64,000 bases of DNA from Paenibacillus profundus (lineage in GTDB: Bacteria > Bacillota > Bacilli > Paenibacillales > Paenibacillaceae), in NCBI RefSeq assembly GCF_021369635.1, contig NZ_JAJNBZ010000008.1:144109-208108 (forward strand). Reading direction: 5' to 3'. The position numbers and the translations under genes were made by a program. Within the stretch, counting starts at the first letter, position 1. Each line of letters starts with the position of its first letter. Positions 18,325 to 27,282 of this stretch are shown one piece after another. The notes under the pieces are model-generated. The model worked only from the letters and a program-made list of their open reading frames with translations, was not told the origin of the DNA and made no database searches.

Positions 18325-18418
18325 TAGGAACCAGGATTCACTCAGGACATAGCCTGTTGCGAGAGATTATTCCCTCGAGAAGTGAATGACGTAGGTCCTA
18401 GCGGATGAAATTTTTTTT
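18325..18418 (+). ncRNA. Candidate structured leader RNA of speD
   Basis: P1: TAGGAACC (18325-18332) pairs with GGTCCTA (18394-18400) with one bulged A. P2: ATTCACT (18336-18342) pairs perfectly with AGTGAAT (18381-18387). Two hairpins are enclosed: CAGG-ACATAG-CCTG (18343-18356) and CGAG..CTCG (18360-18377) with an inner GA-TTAT-TC. Together they make a compact junction, followed at 18411 by eight T. I do not recognise a known riboswitch class. Confidence 0.45.
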
Positions 18419-18453
18419 CCAACATTTTATTCCTAGGAAGGGGGAACCGAAAG

Positions 18454-18852
18454 ATGGAATACTCAACTTTCGGAAGACACGTTGCTGTTGACACGTGGGG
18501 AGTCGACTTCGATTTGTTGAACAATGCTGAATTTCTTCAAACGCAATTAGTAGAAGCCGCTGAAGCGTGTGGCGCAACCGTCTTGTCCGTTCAATCCAAA
18601 CAGTTTGAACCACAAGGAGCAACGGTTCTTGTCATGTTGTCTGAAAGTCATCTTTCAATCCACACATATCCTGAACGTGGATTTGCAGCAATCGATTGTT
18701 ATACTTGCGGAGAAACGGTAGACCCGCAACTGGCCATTGATTACCTGGTCTCTGTATTGAAACCGGAGAGAACGTTCGCTAAGAAATTAGTGCGCGGATT
18801 AGGTGAATTGCAAGTAGTTACTCCGGATGTGAAAGTATCCGAGTTGGTATAA
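18454..18852 (+). CDS. speD: S-adenosylmethionine decarboxylase proenzyme
   Basis: 132 residues, the size of the prokaryotic class 1B enzyme. The self-cleavage site is LSE/SHLSIHTYPE, with the pyruvoyl group arising from Ser65; His70 and Cys85 match the processing and catalytic residues of this family. It produces decarboxylated SAM, the aminopropyl donor for spermidine. No spermidine synthase gene is in the window. The ribosome binding site is GGAAGGGGG. The leader upstream is structured, and the gene has its own terminator. Confidence 0.96.
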   Translation: MEYSTFGRHVAVDTWGVDFDLLNNAEFLQTQLVEAAEACGATVLSVQSKQFEPQGATVLVMLSESHLSIHTYPERGFAAIDCYTCGETVDPQLAIDYLVSVLKPERTFAKKLVRGLGELQVVTPDVKVSELV

Positions 18853-18862
18853 ATGGCAGCCA

Positions 18863-18907
18863 AGCCCGCTCAACCTGCTGTAAGAAGCAGTTGAGTGGGC
18901 TTTTTTT
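18863..18907 (+). terminator. Terminator of speD
   Basis: AGCCCGCTCAACCTGCT pairs with AGCAGTTGAGTGGGCT (one bulge and one G-T) and is followed by seven T. Confidence 0.92.
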
Positions 18908-19082
18908 ATTTATCCAGCAGCTTAATACAACCAGTATTGTAGACACAAAATCGTACAATAACTGTGTAATAACTGTGTAATAACCGTGGATACTCGTATC
19001 CATGGTTATTTGTCCATCTGCTCCCCCATAGCATATATAAGTGCGAGTTTACCTCTAAAAAACCTCTAGATAGGAGAATATG

Positions 19083-19619
19083 ATGAGACCGAAGCGATTT
19101 CGTGCGGGTGCAGTCCTGCCGGTGCTGCTGTTTATTTTGCTAATATGGCCGGCCTACCAGTTGTATGGTCTGCTGCAGCCGCATTCTAGCACAGAAAATC
19201 CGATGATTATGCTGTATGAAGTTGCCCATTTTCAAATGAACCTGTTGAACGGATCGATGCAAGAAGCGAAGCGCTACGATACAGCCACTCCTTTGAATAA
19301 AGTGAAGTTGGTTGCCTATTCGACCGTGTATACCCATGAGAGGCTGGTGAAAGCGGTTGGTGCGAAGAAGCTGACGTCATTGGCCGGATTGAGTCGGTTC
19401 GTCGAATTCGTGACGGTGCTGCAAATGAGCGGAGAACGGCAGCTAACGGATACCGAGAAAGAAATATTGGGGAACGCCGCGGACCACATTGCAACGATGT
19501 ATGAGAGCTATGCCCATCTGTTCAATGCAAGCGGACAAATTATTTCATCGAAAAATGACGAGCTGCAGTCGGCGGAGCAGCAGCTTATCTCGGCCTTGGA
19601 ACGTTATTTAAAGCCGTAA
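19083..19619 (+). CDS. Membrane-anchored protein of unknown function (178 aa)
   Basis: An N-terminal hydrophobic segment (about 9-30, AVLPVLLFILLIWPAYQLYG) after a basic start suggests a signal anchor with the rest outside the membrane. The remainder is helical and rich in Leu, Ala and Glu. No motif is recognised. The start could be ATG 19080 or 19083; the second has better spacing (6 bases) from AGGAG. It lies upstream of hemA but the PerR-box promoter between them suggests separate control. Confidence 0.7.
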   Translation: MRPKRFRAGAVLPVLLFILLIWPAYQLYGLLQPHSSTENPMIMLYEVAHFQMNLLNGSMQEAKRYDTATPLNKVKLVAYSTVYTHERLVKAVGAKKLTSLAGLSRFVEFVTVLQMSGERQLTDTEKEILGNAADHIATMYESYAHLFNASGQIISSKNDELQSAEQQLISALERYLKP

Positions 19620-19764
19620 TTCAAATAGGTTGATCTTAGAAAATTAAGATGACTTTAAAGAATAGGAATGGTAGTATAAGGTGCGTTGTTCAAGCACAGA
19701 CTAAATTTTGACATGCATTTCATAATATTTTCAAATAACGAACGTGTGATCGTGTCGATTCATG

Positions 19765-19779
19765 TTATAATGATTATCA
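19765..19779. promoter_or_regulatory. PerR-type box overlapping the hemA -10
   Basis: TTATAAT-G-ATTATCA is a 7-1-7 inverted repeat with one mismatch to the PerR consensus TTATAAT-N-ATTATAA; its right half also fits a Fur box. It contains the extended -10 (TG-T-TATAAT, -10 at 19766-19771) of the hemA promoter; no clear -35 is present. B. subtilis hemAXCDBL is a known PerR target, which supports the assignment. Confidence 0.65.
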
Positions 19780-19819
19780 ACTGATAATGTACTAAATTTC
19801 GATAAAGCAGGTGAAACGA

Positions 19820-21211
19820 ATGCACATCGTCGTCGTCGGCATGAACTATCGTACGGCGCCTGTGGAGATTCGGGAGAAGTTCGCTCTTCCCGAAAGCGAT
19901 TGGCAAGAGGCGCTTTTACAACTGAGACAGACGAAGAGCGTGCTTGAGTGCGTCATGGTGTCTACATGCAACCGAACGGAGCTCTATGTCGTAGTGGATC
20001 GGCTGCATATGTGCGGTTACTTCATCCGCAGCTTTATGGAACAATGGTTTGACATTCCTAGACAGCAATTTACGCCTTACCTTTATATATTTGAAAATGA
20101 TCAGGCCGTTGAGCATTTGTTCCGAGTCACGTCTGGCTTGGATTCCATGGTAATTGGAGAAACGCAAATTCTTGGCCAGATCAGGAGCGCTTTTCTGTTC
20201 GCACAGAAGCAAGGGACTACAGGAACATGGTTCAATACCTTGTTCAAGCAAGCGATTACGCTTGCGAAGCGTGCCCATGCGGAGACGAACATTAACGACA
20301 ATGCCGTGTCGGTAAGCTATGCTGCCGTAGAGCTCGGCAAGCGCATCTTCGGATCATTTCATGGGAAGAAGGTGCTCATTTTGGGCGCCGGGAAAATGAG
20401 CGAATTGACGGTTAAGCATCTGTACGCCAACGGAGCGGCTGAAGTTATGGTTGCGAATCGTACGCTTGAGCGCGCAGAACAGTTGGCCAAGCAATTCAAC
20501 GGACGAGCCGGAACGCTCGACAACGTGGGCCATCTCCTGCGTGATGCGGATATCGTCATTAGTTCTACCGGGGCCAAGGAATATATTTTATCTGCCGCCG
20601 AGGTGGAGCACGTCATGAAGAATCGCAAATCACGCCCGCTCTTTCTTATCGATATTGCGGTGCCACGCGACTTGGATCCGAGTATAGGGGAAGTGTCGAA
20701 TGTCTTCCTGTACGACATCGACGATTTGGAAGGGATTGTCGAAAGCAATCTGGCGATCCGGCGCAAGGAAGCGGCTAAGATTGAGGCGCTTATTGCGGAT
20801 GAACTGGAAGCTTTCCATCAATGGCTCAAAATGCTAGGTATCACCCCGGTCATTCGCGCGCTGCAAAGCAAAGCCGAGCGCATTCATCAAGAAACGATTG
20901 AGAGCTTGTTCAACAAGCTGCCAGATATGTCTGAGCGGGAAGAGAAGCTTATACGCCGCTTGACCAAGAGCATGCTGAATCAGATGATGCATGATCCGAT
21001 ATTACAAATTAAAGAGCTGGCCGCAGAGAAGGACGGGGAAGATGCGCTGCGTTTCTTCTCGCAAATATTCGCATTGGAAGAGCCGGAAGGTACTCCTTCC
21101 AGCGCAGAGGAATGTAAAGTGCAGCATACTACCGGCAAAGCATCGCGCGAGACGGAATCTGACCCGGAGCGGGCCAAGCCTGCGTTATCTTGGGCAGCCG
21201 TCACATGGTAA
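19820..21211 (+). CDS. hemA: Glutamyl-tRNA reductase, first committed step of heme synthesis
   Basis: 463 residues. The catalytic Cys50 is in STCNRTELY, followed by the substrate-binding GETQILGQ segment, the NADPH-binding Rossmann motif VLILGAGKMSE and the C-terminal dimerisation helices. It reduces Glu-tRNA to glutamate-1-semialdehyde using NADPH. I chose ATG 19820, with AGGTG about 7 bases upstream; GTG 19811 overlaps that site. First gene of the hem operon and probably PerR-controlled. The last 40 residues are a polar, variable tail. Confidence 0.96.
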   Translation: MHIVVVGMNYRTAPVEIREKFALPESDWQEALLQLRQTKSVLECVMVSTCNRTELYVVVDRLHMCGYFIRSFMEQWFDIPRQQFTPYLYIFENDQAVEHLFRVTSGLDSMVIGETQILGQIRSAFLFAQKQGTTGTWFNTLFKQAITLAKRAHAETNINDNAVSVSYAAVELGKRIFGSFHGKKVLILGAGKMSELTVKHLYANGAAEVMVANRTLERAEQLAKQFNGRAGTLDNVGHLLRDADIVISSTGAKEYILSAAEVEHVMKNRKSRPLFLIDIAVPRDLDPSIGEVSNVFLYDIDDLEGIVESNLAIRRKEAAKIEALIADELEAFHQWLKMLGITPVIRALQSKAERIHQETIESLFNKLPDMSEREEKLIRRLTKSMLNQMMHDPILQIKELAAEKDGEDALRFFSQIFALEEPEGTPSSAEECKVQHTTGKASRETESDPERAKPALSWAAVTW

Positions 21212-21241
21212 GCGGAGGACGACGGGAGGCGGCAGGCTCAC

Positions 21242-22069
21242 ATGGTGACGAATAGTTGGATTTACGATGCGATTATTTACACATATGCCCTGAGCCTTCT
21301 GTTTTATTTTTCCGATGTCGTAGGCATGAATCGGAAAGCGAAGCGGATGGGCACAGGGTTTCTTATTTTTGTTTGGGTGTTGCAAACGGTTTTTATGGCC
21401 GTGCGCATGGTACGGCATCAGGATGTGCCTGTATTCAGCAGCTTTGAATTCATGCTCTTGTTTTCATGGCTGCTTGTAACGGTCTCATTGATTATAAGTC
21501 GTTTTTTTCATATTGAATTCATAGTATTTTTCGTAAACTTAATCGGGTTCGCTTTGCTTCTCGTCAATATGCTGAATGATCCGACAACGCCGACGGCCAT
21601 GAAGGAATGGGAAATGATGCGTAATCTGCTCTCGTTCCACATTGCGCTTGCGGCATGCGGCTTCGCCGCGCTGACGGTCGGAGCGGTATTTGCGGGCATG
21701 TACTTATTTTTGCATCATAAGTTGAAGGCGAAGCAATGGTCTGACGCGGTCCGTCGGCTGCCAAGTCTCGAGAAAATGGAGCGGTTATCGTACGGCGCAG
21801 CTGTCATTGGCATTCCGCTGTTTCTGATGTCTTTGTCCGTGGCAATAGGCGCTGTGCTGCTCGGCAACCGGACCGAGCTGCTCTTCGATTTGAAAATATG
21901 GCTGACACTGTTTGCACTAATATTATACAGTTTTTATTTTGTGACGCGTTCGCGCGAATTGTCGACAGGATTTAGGCTTGCGTTGTGGAATTTAGGATGT
22001 TATGCCGCAATGGTGCTGAACTTCAGCTTAAATTCCTTATCGACGTTTCACCGTTGGATGGGAGTGTAA
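21242..22069 (+). CDS. hemX: HemX, integral membrane protein of the cytochrome c assembly (CcsA-like) family
   Basis: 275 residues with about eight membrane helices. Features such as SSFEFMLLFSWLLV and FHIALAACGFAALTVG with conserved His resemble the CcsA/HemX family. In B. subtilis HemX lowers the level of HemA protein. It lies 30 bases after hemA and 3 bases before the sirC gene, so it is translationally linked to both. Ribosome binding site GGGAGG. Confidence 0.9.
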   Translation: MVTNSWIYDAIIYTYALSLLFYFSDVVGMNRKAKRMGTGFLIFVWVLQTVFMAVRMVRHQDVPVFSSFEFMLLFSWLLVTVSLIISRFFHIEFIVFFVNLIGFALLLVNMLNDPTTPTAMKEWEMMRNLLSFHIALAACGFAALTVGAVFAGMYLFLHHKLKAKQWSDAVRRLPSLEKMERLSYGAAVIGIPLFLMSLSVAIGAVLLGNRTELLFDLKIWLTLFALILYSFYFVTRSRELSTGFRLALWNLGCYAAMVLNFSLNSLSTFHRWMGV

Positions 22070-22072
22070 GCC

Positions 22073-22717
22073 ATGACACGTATGCCTTATTACCCGATGA
22101 TGCTCACGTTAGCAGGACGGCGGTGTGTAATCGTCGGCGGAGGCAATGTGGCAGCACGGAAAATACGTTATTTGATTGCAAGCGGCGCCGAAGTGACGGT
22201 AGTCAGTCCGACGTTGACTCCCGAGCTTCGGCGTTTGGTGCAGGAAGGGAATGTTGTTCATCTGGAGCGGGAGTATGCATGCGGGGATACGGAAGGCGCA
22301 TTGCTCGTCTTTGCGCTTACCGATTGCGCTGGTGTGAATGAGCGGGTGGCTGCAGACGCGCGACGCGATGGCGCGCTTGTGAACTTGACGCACGCGCCAG
22401 AACTAAGCGATTTTGCCAATCCCGGCGTTCTGCAACAGGGAGCGGTGCAGGTTGCTGTTTCGACTGGCGGCGCCAGTCCTACGCTAACCCGACTTTTGAT
22501 GCACAAGCTGTCCATTCTGATGGACGAAGGCCTTGCAGAGCTTGCTGAACATTTGCTGCAAGCAAGGCACGAAGCACAGTCGTCTTTCATCGATGCCAAA
22601 GCCCGCCATCAAGTGCTGCGGCAGTATGCGGATCAATGCTGGCATGCTCATGAACTAGGGGAGCCTTTGCCAGTGTGGAGCACTTGGATACAAGATTTCA
22701 ATAGTTCACATAGGTAA
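22073..22717 (+). CDS. Precorrin-2 dehydrogenase, siroheme synthase N-terminal type
   Basis: 214 residues. The NAD-binding motif [12 protein letters not shown] is near residue 19, followed by CysG/Met8-type segments such as [20 protein letters not shown] and [14 protein letters not shown]. It oxidises precorrin-2 to sirohydrochlorin, and Met8-like members may also chelate iron. Together with the SUMT domain encoded downstream it gives the cell a siroheme branch within the heme operon. B. subtilis keeps this function (ylnF) elsewhere. Confidence 0.92.
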   Translation: MTRMPYYPMMLTLAGRRCVIVGGGNVAARKIRYLIASGAEVTVVSPTLTPELRRLVQEGNVVHLEREYACGDTEGALLVFALTDCAGVNERVAADARRDGALVNLTHAPELSDFANPGVLQQGAVQVAVSTGGASPTLTRLLMHKLSILMDEGLAELAEHLLQARHEAQSSFIDAKARHQVLRQYADQCWHAHELGEPLPVWSTWIQDFNSSHR

Positions 22718-22734
22718 GCGAGGAGGAAGTGGAG

Positions 22735-23658
22735 ATGCGCACGATTATCGTAGGAACGAGGCAAAGCGCGCTTGCATTGACACAGACGGGACACGTCATA
22801 GCCGCTTTGGAAGACATATGCGAGAAGGCGAACTTGCCGTTCCAATTTGAAATACGCAAAATTGTGACAAAAGGTGACCGGATTCTGGATGTTACCCTGT
22901 CCAAAGTTGGAGGCAAGGGCTTGTTCGTCAAGGAAATCGAGCAGGCTTTATTAGATAAAGAAATTGATATGGCCGTACATAGCATGAAAGACATGCCGTG
23001 GGAACAGCCGGAAGGTTTGATGGTAGGAGCGATTCCGAAACGGGAAGATCCGCGGGATTGCTTAATTATGAAATCTGGCCAGACGCTGGATGATTTGCCG
23101 TTGGGAGCAAAGGTGGGAACGAGCAGCTTGCGGCGTTCTTGCCAACTTCAAGCGTATCGTCCCGATCTGCAGATTGAACCGCTGCGCGGCAACATCGATA
23201 CACGACTGAAGAAGCTGGAGACGGAAGGATTCGATGCGATTGTTCTAGCTGCAGCAGGTCTTCACCGCATGGGGTGGCAGGAGCGCATTAGCTCTTATTT
23301 GCCCGAGGAAGTAAGTGTCCCGGCGGTTGGACAGGGCGCTCTCGGCATTGAATGCCGCAAAGACGACGAAGAGGTGTGCTCACTGCTTGAGCGATATCAT
23401 GATGCGGACACTGCCCGTACCGTGCGTGCGGAAAGGGCATTTCTCGGCCGGTTGAACGGCGGCTGCCAAGTGCCGATCGGCGCTTATGCGACGAACGTGG
23501 GCATGTGCGGAGCTATACAGCTGACAGGGCTGGTCGGTTCCGCAGAGGATGGCGAGATTATAAAAGAAACGATGGAAGGCGACCATCCCGAAGCAATCGG
23601 AACAGCCGTTGCGGAACGGCTGCTCGCTCGGGGCGCAGACCGGATGTTATCCTTATAG
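22735..23658 (+). CDS. hemC: Porphobilinogen deaminase (hydroxymethylbilane synthase)
   Basis: 307 residues from ATG 22735, which is 8 bases after AGGAGG; GTG 22729 is too close to that site. Motifs are [31 protein letters not shown] and Cys244 in [10 protein letters not shown], which carries the dipyrromethane cofactor. It joins four porphobilinogen units into hydroxymethylbilane. An unusual 200-base insertion separates it from the next gene in an otherwise tightly packed operon. Confidence 0.96.
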   Translation: MRTIIVGTRQSALALTQTGHVIAALEDICEKANLPFQFEIRKIVTKGDRILDVTLSKVGGKGLFVKEIEQALLDKEIDMAVHSMKDMPWEQPEGLMVGAIPKREDPRDCLIMKSGQTLDDLPLGAKVGTSSLRRSCQLQAYRPDLQIEPLRGNIDTRLKKLETEGFDAIVLAAAGLHRMGWQERISSYLPEEVSVPAVGQGALGIECRKDDEEVCSLLERYHDADTARTVRAERAFLGRLNGGCQVPIGAYATNVGMCGAIQLTGLVGSAEDGEIIKETMEGDHPEAIGTAVAERLLARGADRMLSL

Positions 23659-23856
23659 AGGAAGTTCAAAAAGGACCCTTTTGATTCTGAGCGTCTCAAG
23701 ATGTGATTCGGCAACGAATCATGTATTCATTCTCGAAGAGCTTCGCGAACTTTTTAACTCCACTCCTCCTTCGAGGATGCTTCCAATGTAGTTTTCTTGC
23801 GAAAACTTGTACATCTTGGTGCTGAAAAGTGACTTTTTGAACACACACTTATAGAG
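23652..23856. mobile_element. Hairpin-rich MITE-like element inside the hem operon
   Basis: A 187-base insert (23661-23847) lies between two direct copies of CTTATAGAG (23652-23660 and 23848-23856), looking like a 9-bp target duplication. Near its ends are inverted GTTCAAAAAG (23664-23673) and CTTTTTGAAC (23833-23842). Inside are small hairpins: GATTCG-GCAA-CGAATC (23705-23720), CGAA-GAGC-TTCG (23734-23745), TCCTC-CTTC-GAGGA (23764-23777) and GTTTTC-TTGC-GAAAAC (23791-23806). No coding capacity. Related end fragments occur near 8374, 48191 and 56119. Confidence 0.6.
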
Positions 23857-23862
23857 AGGTTG

Positions 23863-25440
23863 ATGACCGTGGAGCAGCATCCTCGTCAGACGGGCAAAGT
23901 ATACTTGGTAGGCGCAGGTCCAGGCGATGCAGGCCTCATTACCGTAAAGGGCATGCGCTGCTTACAAGAGGCGGATGTCATCGTGTATGATCGCCTCGCA
24001 GGACCGCGCCTGCTGCAATTTAAAAAGGCAGGCGCACGCAAGATATACGTCGGCAAGCTGCCGGATCGCCATGCGATGAAGCAGGAAGACATCAATCAAC
24101 TGCTCGTTGACTTGGCATTGGAAGGGTATACTGTCACGCGGTTGAAAGGCGGGGACCCGTGCGTGTTCGGGCGGGTTGGCGAAGAAGCGGCACTGCTTCG
24201 ATCGCATGGCATATCGTTCGAGATTGTTCCGGGAGTCACTTCAGCTGTCGCTGTTCCGGCTTATGCGGGTATTCCCGTTACCCATCGGGATTGGGCTTCG
24301 TCGTTCTGCGTCGTAACGGGACATGAAAATCCGAATAAGCTGGACGAACTCATCGAATGGGATAAACTTACACTGGCGGCAGGAACGCTTCTCTTTTTGA
24401 TGGGGGTTGCGAAGCTGCGCTATATTACGGATCAACTGTTGCGCTATGGGCGCTCTCCGGATACGCCGGTAGCTCTTGTCCGCTGGGGAACAAGAGCGGA
24501 ACAAGCAACGATAGTAGGGACGCTGGCCACAATTGCCGATGAGGTGGAGCGGGCGGGCTTCAAGGCTCCTGCGGTCATCATCGTCGGCGACGTTGTACGG
24601 GAACGTGAGCAACTGCAATGGGCGGAAGTACGTCCGCTGTTCGGCCGCCGTATTCTTGTGACACGCGCCCGTTCGCAAGCCAGCGAGCTCGTGCGGCGCA
24701 TCGAAGATTTGGGCGGTGAGCCATACGAGTTCCCCGTCATCGAGACGCGCCTGCCTGAGACAGAGGCGCAGCGACAAGCATTGCGCCGTGCGATGGCGGA
24801 GGCGGATTCGTACGACTGGCTCGTGTTGACGAGTGTGAACGGCGTACATTACTGGTTCAAGCATTTGCAGGAGCAGCAGGCTGATATCCGGCAATGGGCC
24901 CGCACACGAATCGTGTCCGTCGGTCCGAAGACGACCGAGGCGCTGCAGGGATATGGCATTCAACCGGATGTTGCAGCCGCTCAGTATAGCCAGGAAGGTA
25001 TATGGGAAGCGCTGAAGCCGCTTGTACATCCAGGACAGCGCGTGCTGCTTGCCCGGGGAGATCTGTCACGTTCTTGGTTGAAGGAAACGCTGCAGGAGGA
25101 AGGGCTTCATGTGGATGAGGTCGACCTGTATGTCACGGTGCTGCCCGAGCAGGACGATCCTGATTTGCTGGAAATGCTCGAGGAGAAGTCTATTCATATT
25201 ATTACGTTTACAAGTTCCTCTACCGTAACCAATCTGCTTGCTGCGCTGCGGTATATGGGGGTCCAGGATCCGGTCGCACGACTGAATCATGCCCTAGTGG
25301 CCTGCATTGGCGAGATGACCGCGCGTACGGCTCGAGAAGCGGGCTTGCGAGTGGATACGGTAGCGGAATATTCTACGATAGACGGCTTGGTTGAAGCGAT
25401 TTGTGCGCTTGAGCCAACAGCTGTTCAGGGAGGGTGCTAA
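23863..25440 (+). CDS. Fused uroporphyrinogen-III C-methyltransferase / uroporphyrinogen-III synthase
   Basis: 525 residues with two enzymes. Residues about 12-255 are a SUMT (CobA) domain with the SAM-binding [22 protein letters not shown] and [16 protein letters not shown] motifs. Residues about 265-515 are a HemD-like uroporphyrinogen-III synthase with [14 protein letters not shown] and [12 protein letters not shown]. HemD closes hydroxymethylbilane to uroporphyrinogen III and the SUMT half methylates it to precorrin-2, so this one protein sits at the branch to heme and siroheme. ATG 23863 follows GAGAGG at short spacing; GTG 23869 is an alternative start. Confidence 0.94.
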   Translation: MTVEQHPRQTGKVYLVGAGPGDAGLITVKGMRCLQEADVIVYDRLAGPRLLQFKKAGARKIYVGKLPDRHAMKQEDINQLLVDLALEGYTVTRLKGGDPCVFGRVGEEAALLRSHGISFEIVPGVTSAVAVPAYAGIPVTHRDWASSFCVVTGHENPNKLDELIEWDKLTLAAGTLLFLMGVAKLRYITDQLLRYGRSPDTPVALVRWGTRAEQATIVGTLATIADEVERAGFKAPAVIIVGDVVREREQLQWAEVRPLFGRRILVTRARSQASELVRRIEDLGGEPYEFPVIETRLPETEAQRQALRRAMAEADSYDWLVLTSVNGVHYWFKHLQEQQADIRQWARTRIVSVGPKTTEALQGYGIQPDVAAAQYSQEGIWEALKPLVHPGQRVLLARGDLSRSWLKETLQEEGLHVDEVDLYVTVLPEQDDPDLLEMLEEKSIHIITFTSSSTVTNLLAALRYMGVQDPVARLNHALVACIGEMTARTAREAGLRVDTVAEYSTIDGLVEAICALEPTAVQGGC

Positions 25441-25441
25441 C

Positions 25442-26446
25442 ATGGAATTTCCAACAACACGCTTGCGCCGTTTGCGCAATTCGACGGGAATGCGCAATAT
25501 GGTGCGGGAGACGATTTTAACCGTCCACGATTTGATTATGCCAATATTCGTAACAACTGGAACTGACATTAAGGAAGAGATCGCTTCGATGCCTGGGGTA
25601 TACCACTTCTCGCTCGATCATCTGGATGCCGAAGTGGATGAGATCGTTGCGCTAGGCATTCCTGCGGTCGTTCTGTTCGGCGTGCCGGCAACGAAAGACG
25701 CTGTAGGGAGCTCTGCATTCGATGAGAATGGCATCGTGCAGCAGGCGACCCGTCAAATTAAAGCGAAATACCCTAATTTGTTAGTCATCGCAGACACATG
25801 CTTATGCCAGTATACAGATCACGGCCATTGCGGCATGGTTCACGTCCACGAAGTAAACGGTCAGCAGGTGGGCGTTGTGGATAACGATGCGTCGCTGCAA
25901 TATTTGGTTCAAACCGCTGTATCCCAAGCTCAAGCAGGAGCAGATATCATCGCGCCTTCGAACATGATGGACGGCTTTGTGCAGGCCATTCGTGCAGGGC
26001 TTGACGAGGCGGGCTTCACGGATATTCCGATTATGTCTTATTCGGTCAAATACGCATCCGCATTTTATGGCCCGTTCCGGGACGCGGCGAACTCGACGCC
26101 GCAATTCGGTGATCGCAAGACATATCAAATGGATCCGGCCAACGCAAGAGAAGCGCTGCGCGAAGCGGAGGAGGATGTAATCGAGGGCGCGGATATGCTG
26201 ATGGTGAAGCCGGCGATGGCGTACATGGACATCATCCGCGTATTGAAGGATCAGTTCGATCTTCCTATCGTTGCGTACAACGTTAGCGGTGAATACTCCA
26301 TGGTCAAGGCAGCCAGCAAGCTCGGATGGATAGATGAGAAGGCTGTAACGATGGAACTGTTGGTCGGATTGAAGCGAGCTGGAGCGGATATCGTGATTAC
26401 GTATTTTGCGAAGGACGCCGCACGCTGGTTGTCAGATACACAATAA
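25442..26446 (+). CDS. hemB: Delta-aminolevulinic acid dehydratase (porphobilinogen synthase)
   Basis: 334 residues from ATG 25442, which directly follows the cobA-hemD stop and has an AGGGAGGG site. The zinc-type active site is visible as [14 protein letters not shown]. The Schiff-base lysines are in [13 protein letters not shown] and [10 protein letters not shown]. It condenses two aminolevulinate molecules. Last gene of the hemA operon, ended by a large hairpin. Confidence 0.97.
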   Translation: MEFPTTRLRRLRNSTGMRNMVRETILTVHDLIMPIFVTTGTDIKEEIASMPGVYHFSLDHLDAEVDEIVALGIPAVVLFGVPATKDAVGSSAFDENGIVQQATRQIKAKYPNLLVIADTCLCQYTDHGHCGMVHVHEVNGQQVGVVDNDASLQYLVQTAVSQAQAGADIIAPSNMMDGFVQAIRAGLDEAGFTDIPIMSYSVKYASAFYGPFRDAANSTPQFGDRKTYQMDPANAREALREAEEDVIEGADMLMVKPAMAYMDIIRVLKDQFDLPIVAYNVSGEYSMVKAASKLGWIDEKAVTMELLVGLKRAGADIVITYFAKDAARWLSDTQ

Positions 26447-26449
26447 ATA

Positions 26450-26495
26450 ACAGCCTTCCTGTCCCGATAACGATGCTTTGGGGAAGGAAGGCTGT
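26450..26495. terminator. Hairpin between convergent hemB and Crp/Fnr genes
   Basis: ACAGCCTTCC pairs with GGAAGGCTGT around a 26-base loop that can pair further. There is no long T-run; the position suggests a bidirectional terminator. Confidence 0.7.
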
Positions 26496-26519
26496 CTAAT
26501 TGCGTTTAGCGGATTGCCT

Positions 26520-27200
26520 TTAACTGATGTAGGGACTCTGGAACAGCTTGGAGATGTCGAGTGAGTATTCGGACGCTCCCAAGAATAAGATGCGTTGATG
26601 TTCCAAATCACGTATGACATGCTCGAGCACGTTGCGGTGAACACCCGCCAGGCCGGACATGGCGTCCGGATCGAAGGCAGAGCGGATAATTATTCTGTCA
26701 CCGCGCCGTTCGCCCTGCTGTTGAGCGATGCGAACAATATATTTCACGACTCGGCTAGGCGCGTCAAGAAACGTCAAGTCGTACACGTGGCCGTTCGTTG
26801 CACGAAGGCGGCTGCACAGCTGAACCATGACTTGCTTCGCAATATCGTAATGCGCGCGGAGCAATAGGTGAAAGCTTTCCGATGTAACGGTCAGCAGCAC
26901 CGTATCCTCTTCCAACGTCTCTGCTGTTGCGGACCGCGGCTTGCCGTCGATAAGCGCCAGTTCGCCGAAGCTGTCGCCAGCCTGGAAGACCGCTAATATT
27001 TTCTGCTGGCCCTGCTTATTGGAAGTATACACTTTCACTGCGCCGCGAACGACGATGCAAAAGGTTTGACCCGGATCTCCTTGTTGAAACAAAATGGTAT
27101 GAGGATCATATTCGCGGCGGGACGTAATGGAAGATACGATCTCAAGCTGCGCGTCGGTCAAATCAGCGAACAAAGGTACACGTTTAAGTAAATTAATCAT
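26520..27200 (-). CDS. Crp/Fnr family transcription regulator
   Basis: 226 residues from ATG 27200, 8 bases after AGAGGGA; in-frame upstream codons have no such site. An N-terminal cyclic-nucleotide-binding-like beta-roll (about 6-120) includes GDSFGELALIDGKPRSAT. The C-terminal winged helix (about 145-220) contains PDAMSGLAGVHRNVLEHVIR, the recognition helix pattern. No cysteine cluster typical of oxygen-sensing Fnr is seen. It is transcribed divergently from hemL across an 82-base gap, so it may control hemL or itself; its signal is unknown. Confidence 0.93.
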   Translation of the reverse strand: MINLLKRVPLFADLTDAQLEIVSSITSRREYDPHTILFQQGDPGQTFCIVVRGAVKVYTSNKQGQQKILAVFQAGDSFGELALIDGKPRSATAETLEEDTVLLTVTSESFHLLLRAHYDIAKQVMVQLCSRLRATNGHVYDLTFLDAPSRVVKYIVRIAQQQGERRGDRIIIRSAFDPDAMSGLAGVHRNVLEHVIRDLEHQRILFLGASEYSLDISKLFQSPYIS

Positions 27201-27282
27201 GACTTTTCCCTCTTTTGTCCATTCCAATTTTTTAATAGTTTATCATAGATATGATGATTAAACATAGAAGGAGCGATTAAAC

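Noticed and set aside
24241..25029. 262-codon minus-strand frame opposite cobA-hemD
   Set aside because: Overlaps a well-supported fused enzyme gene and shows no family motif.
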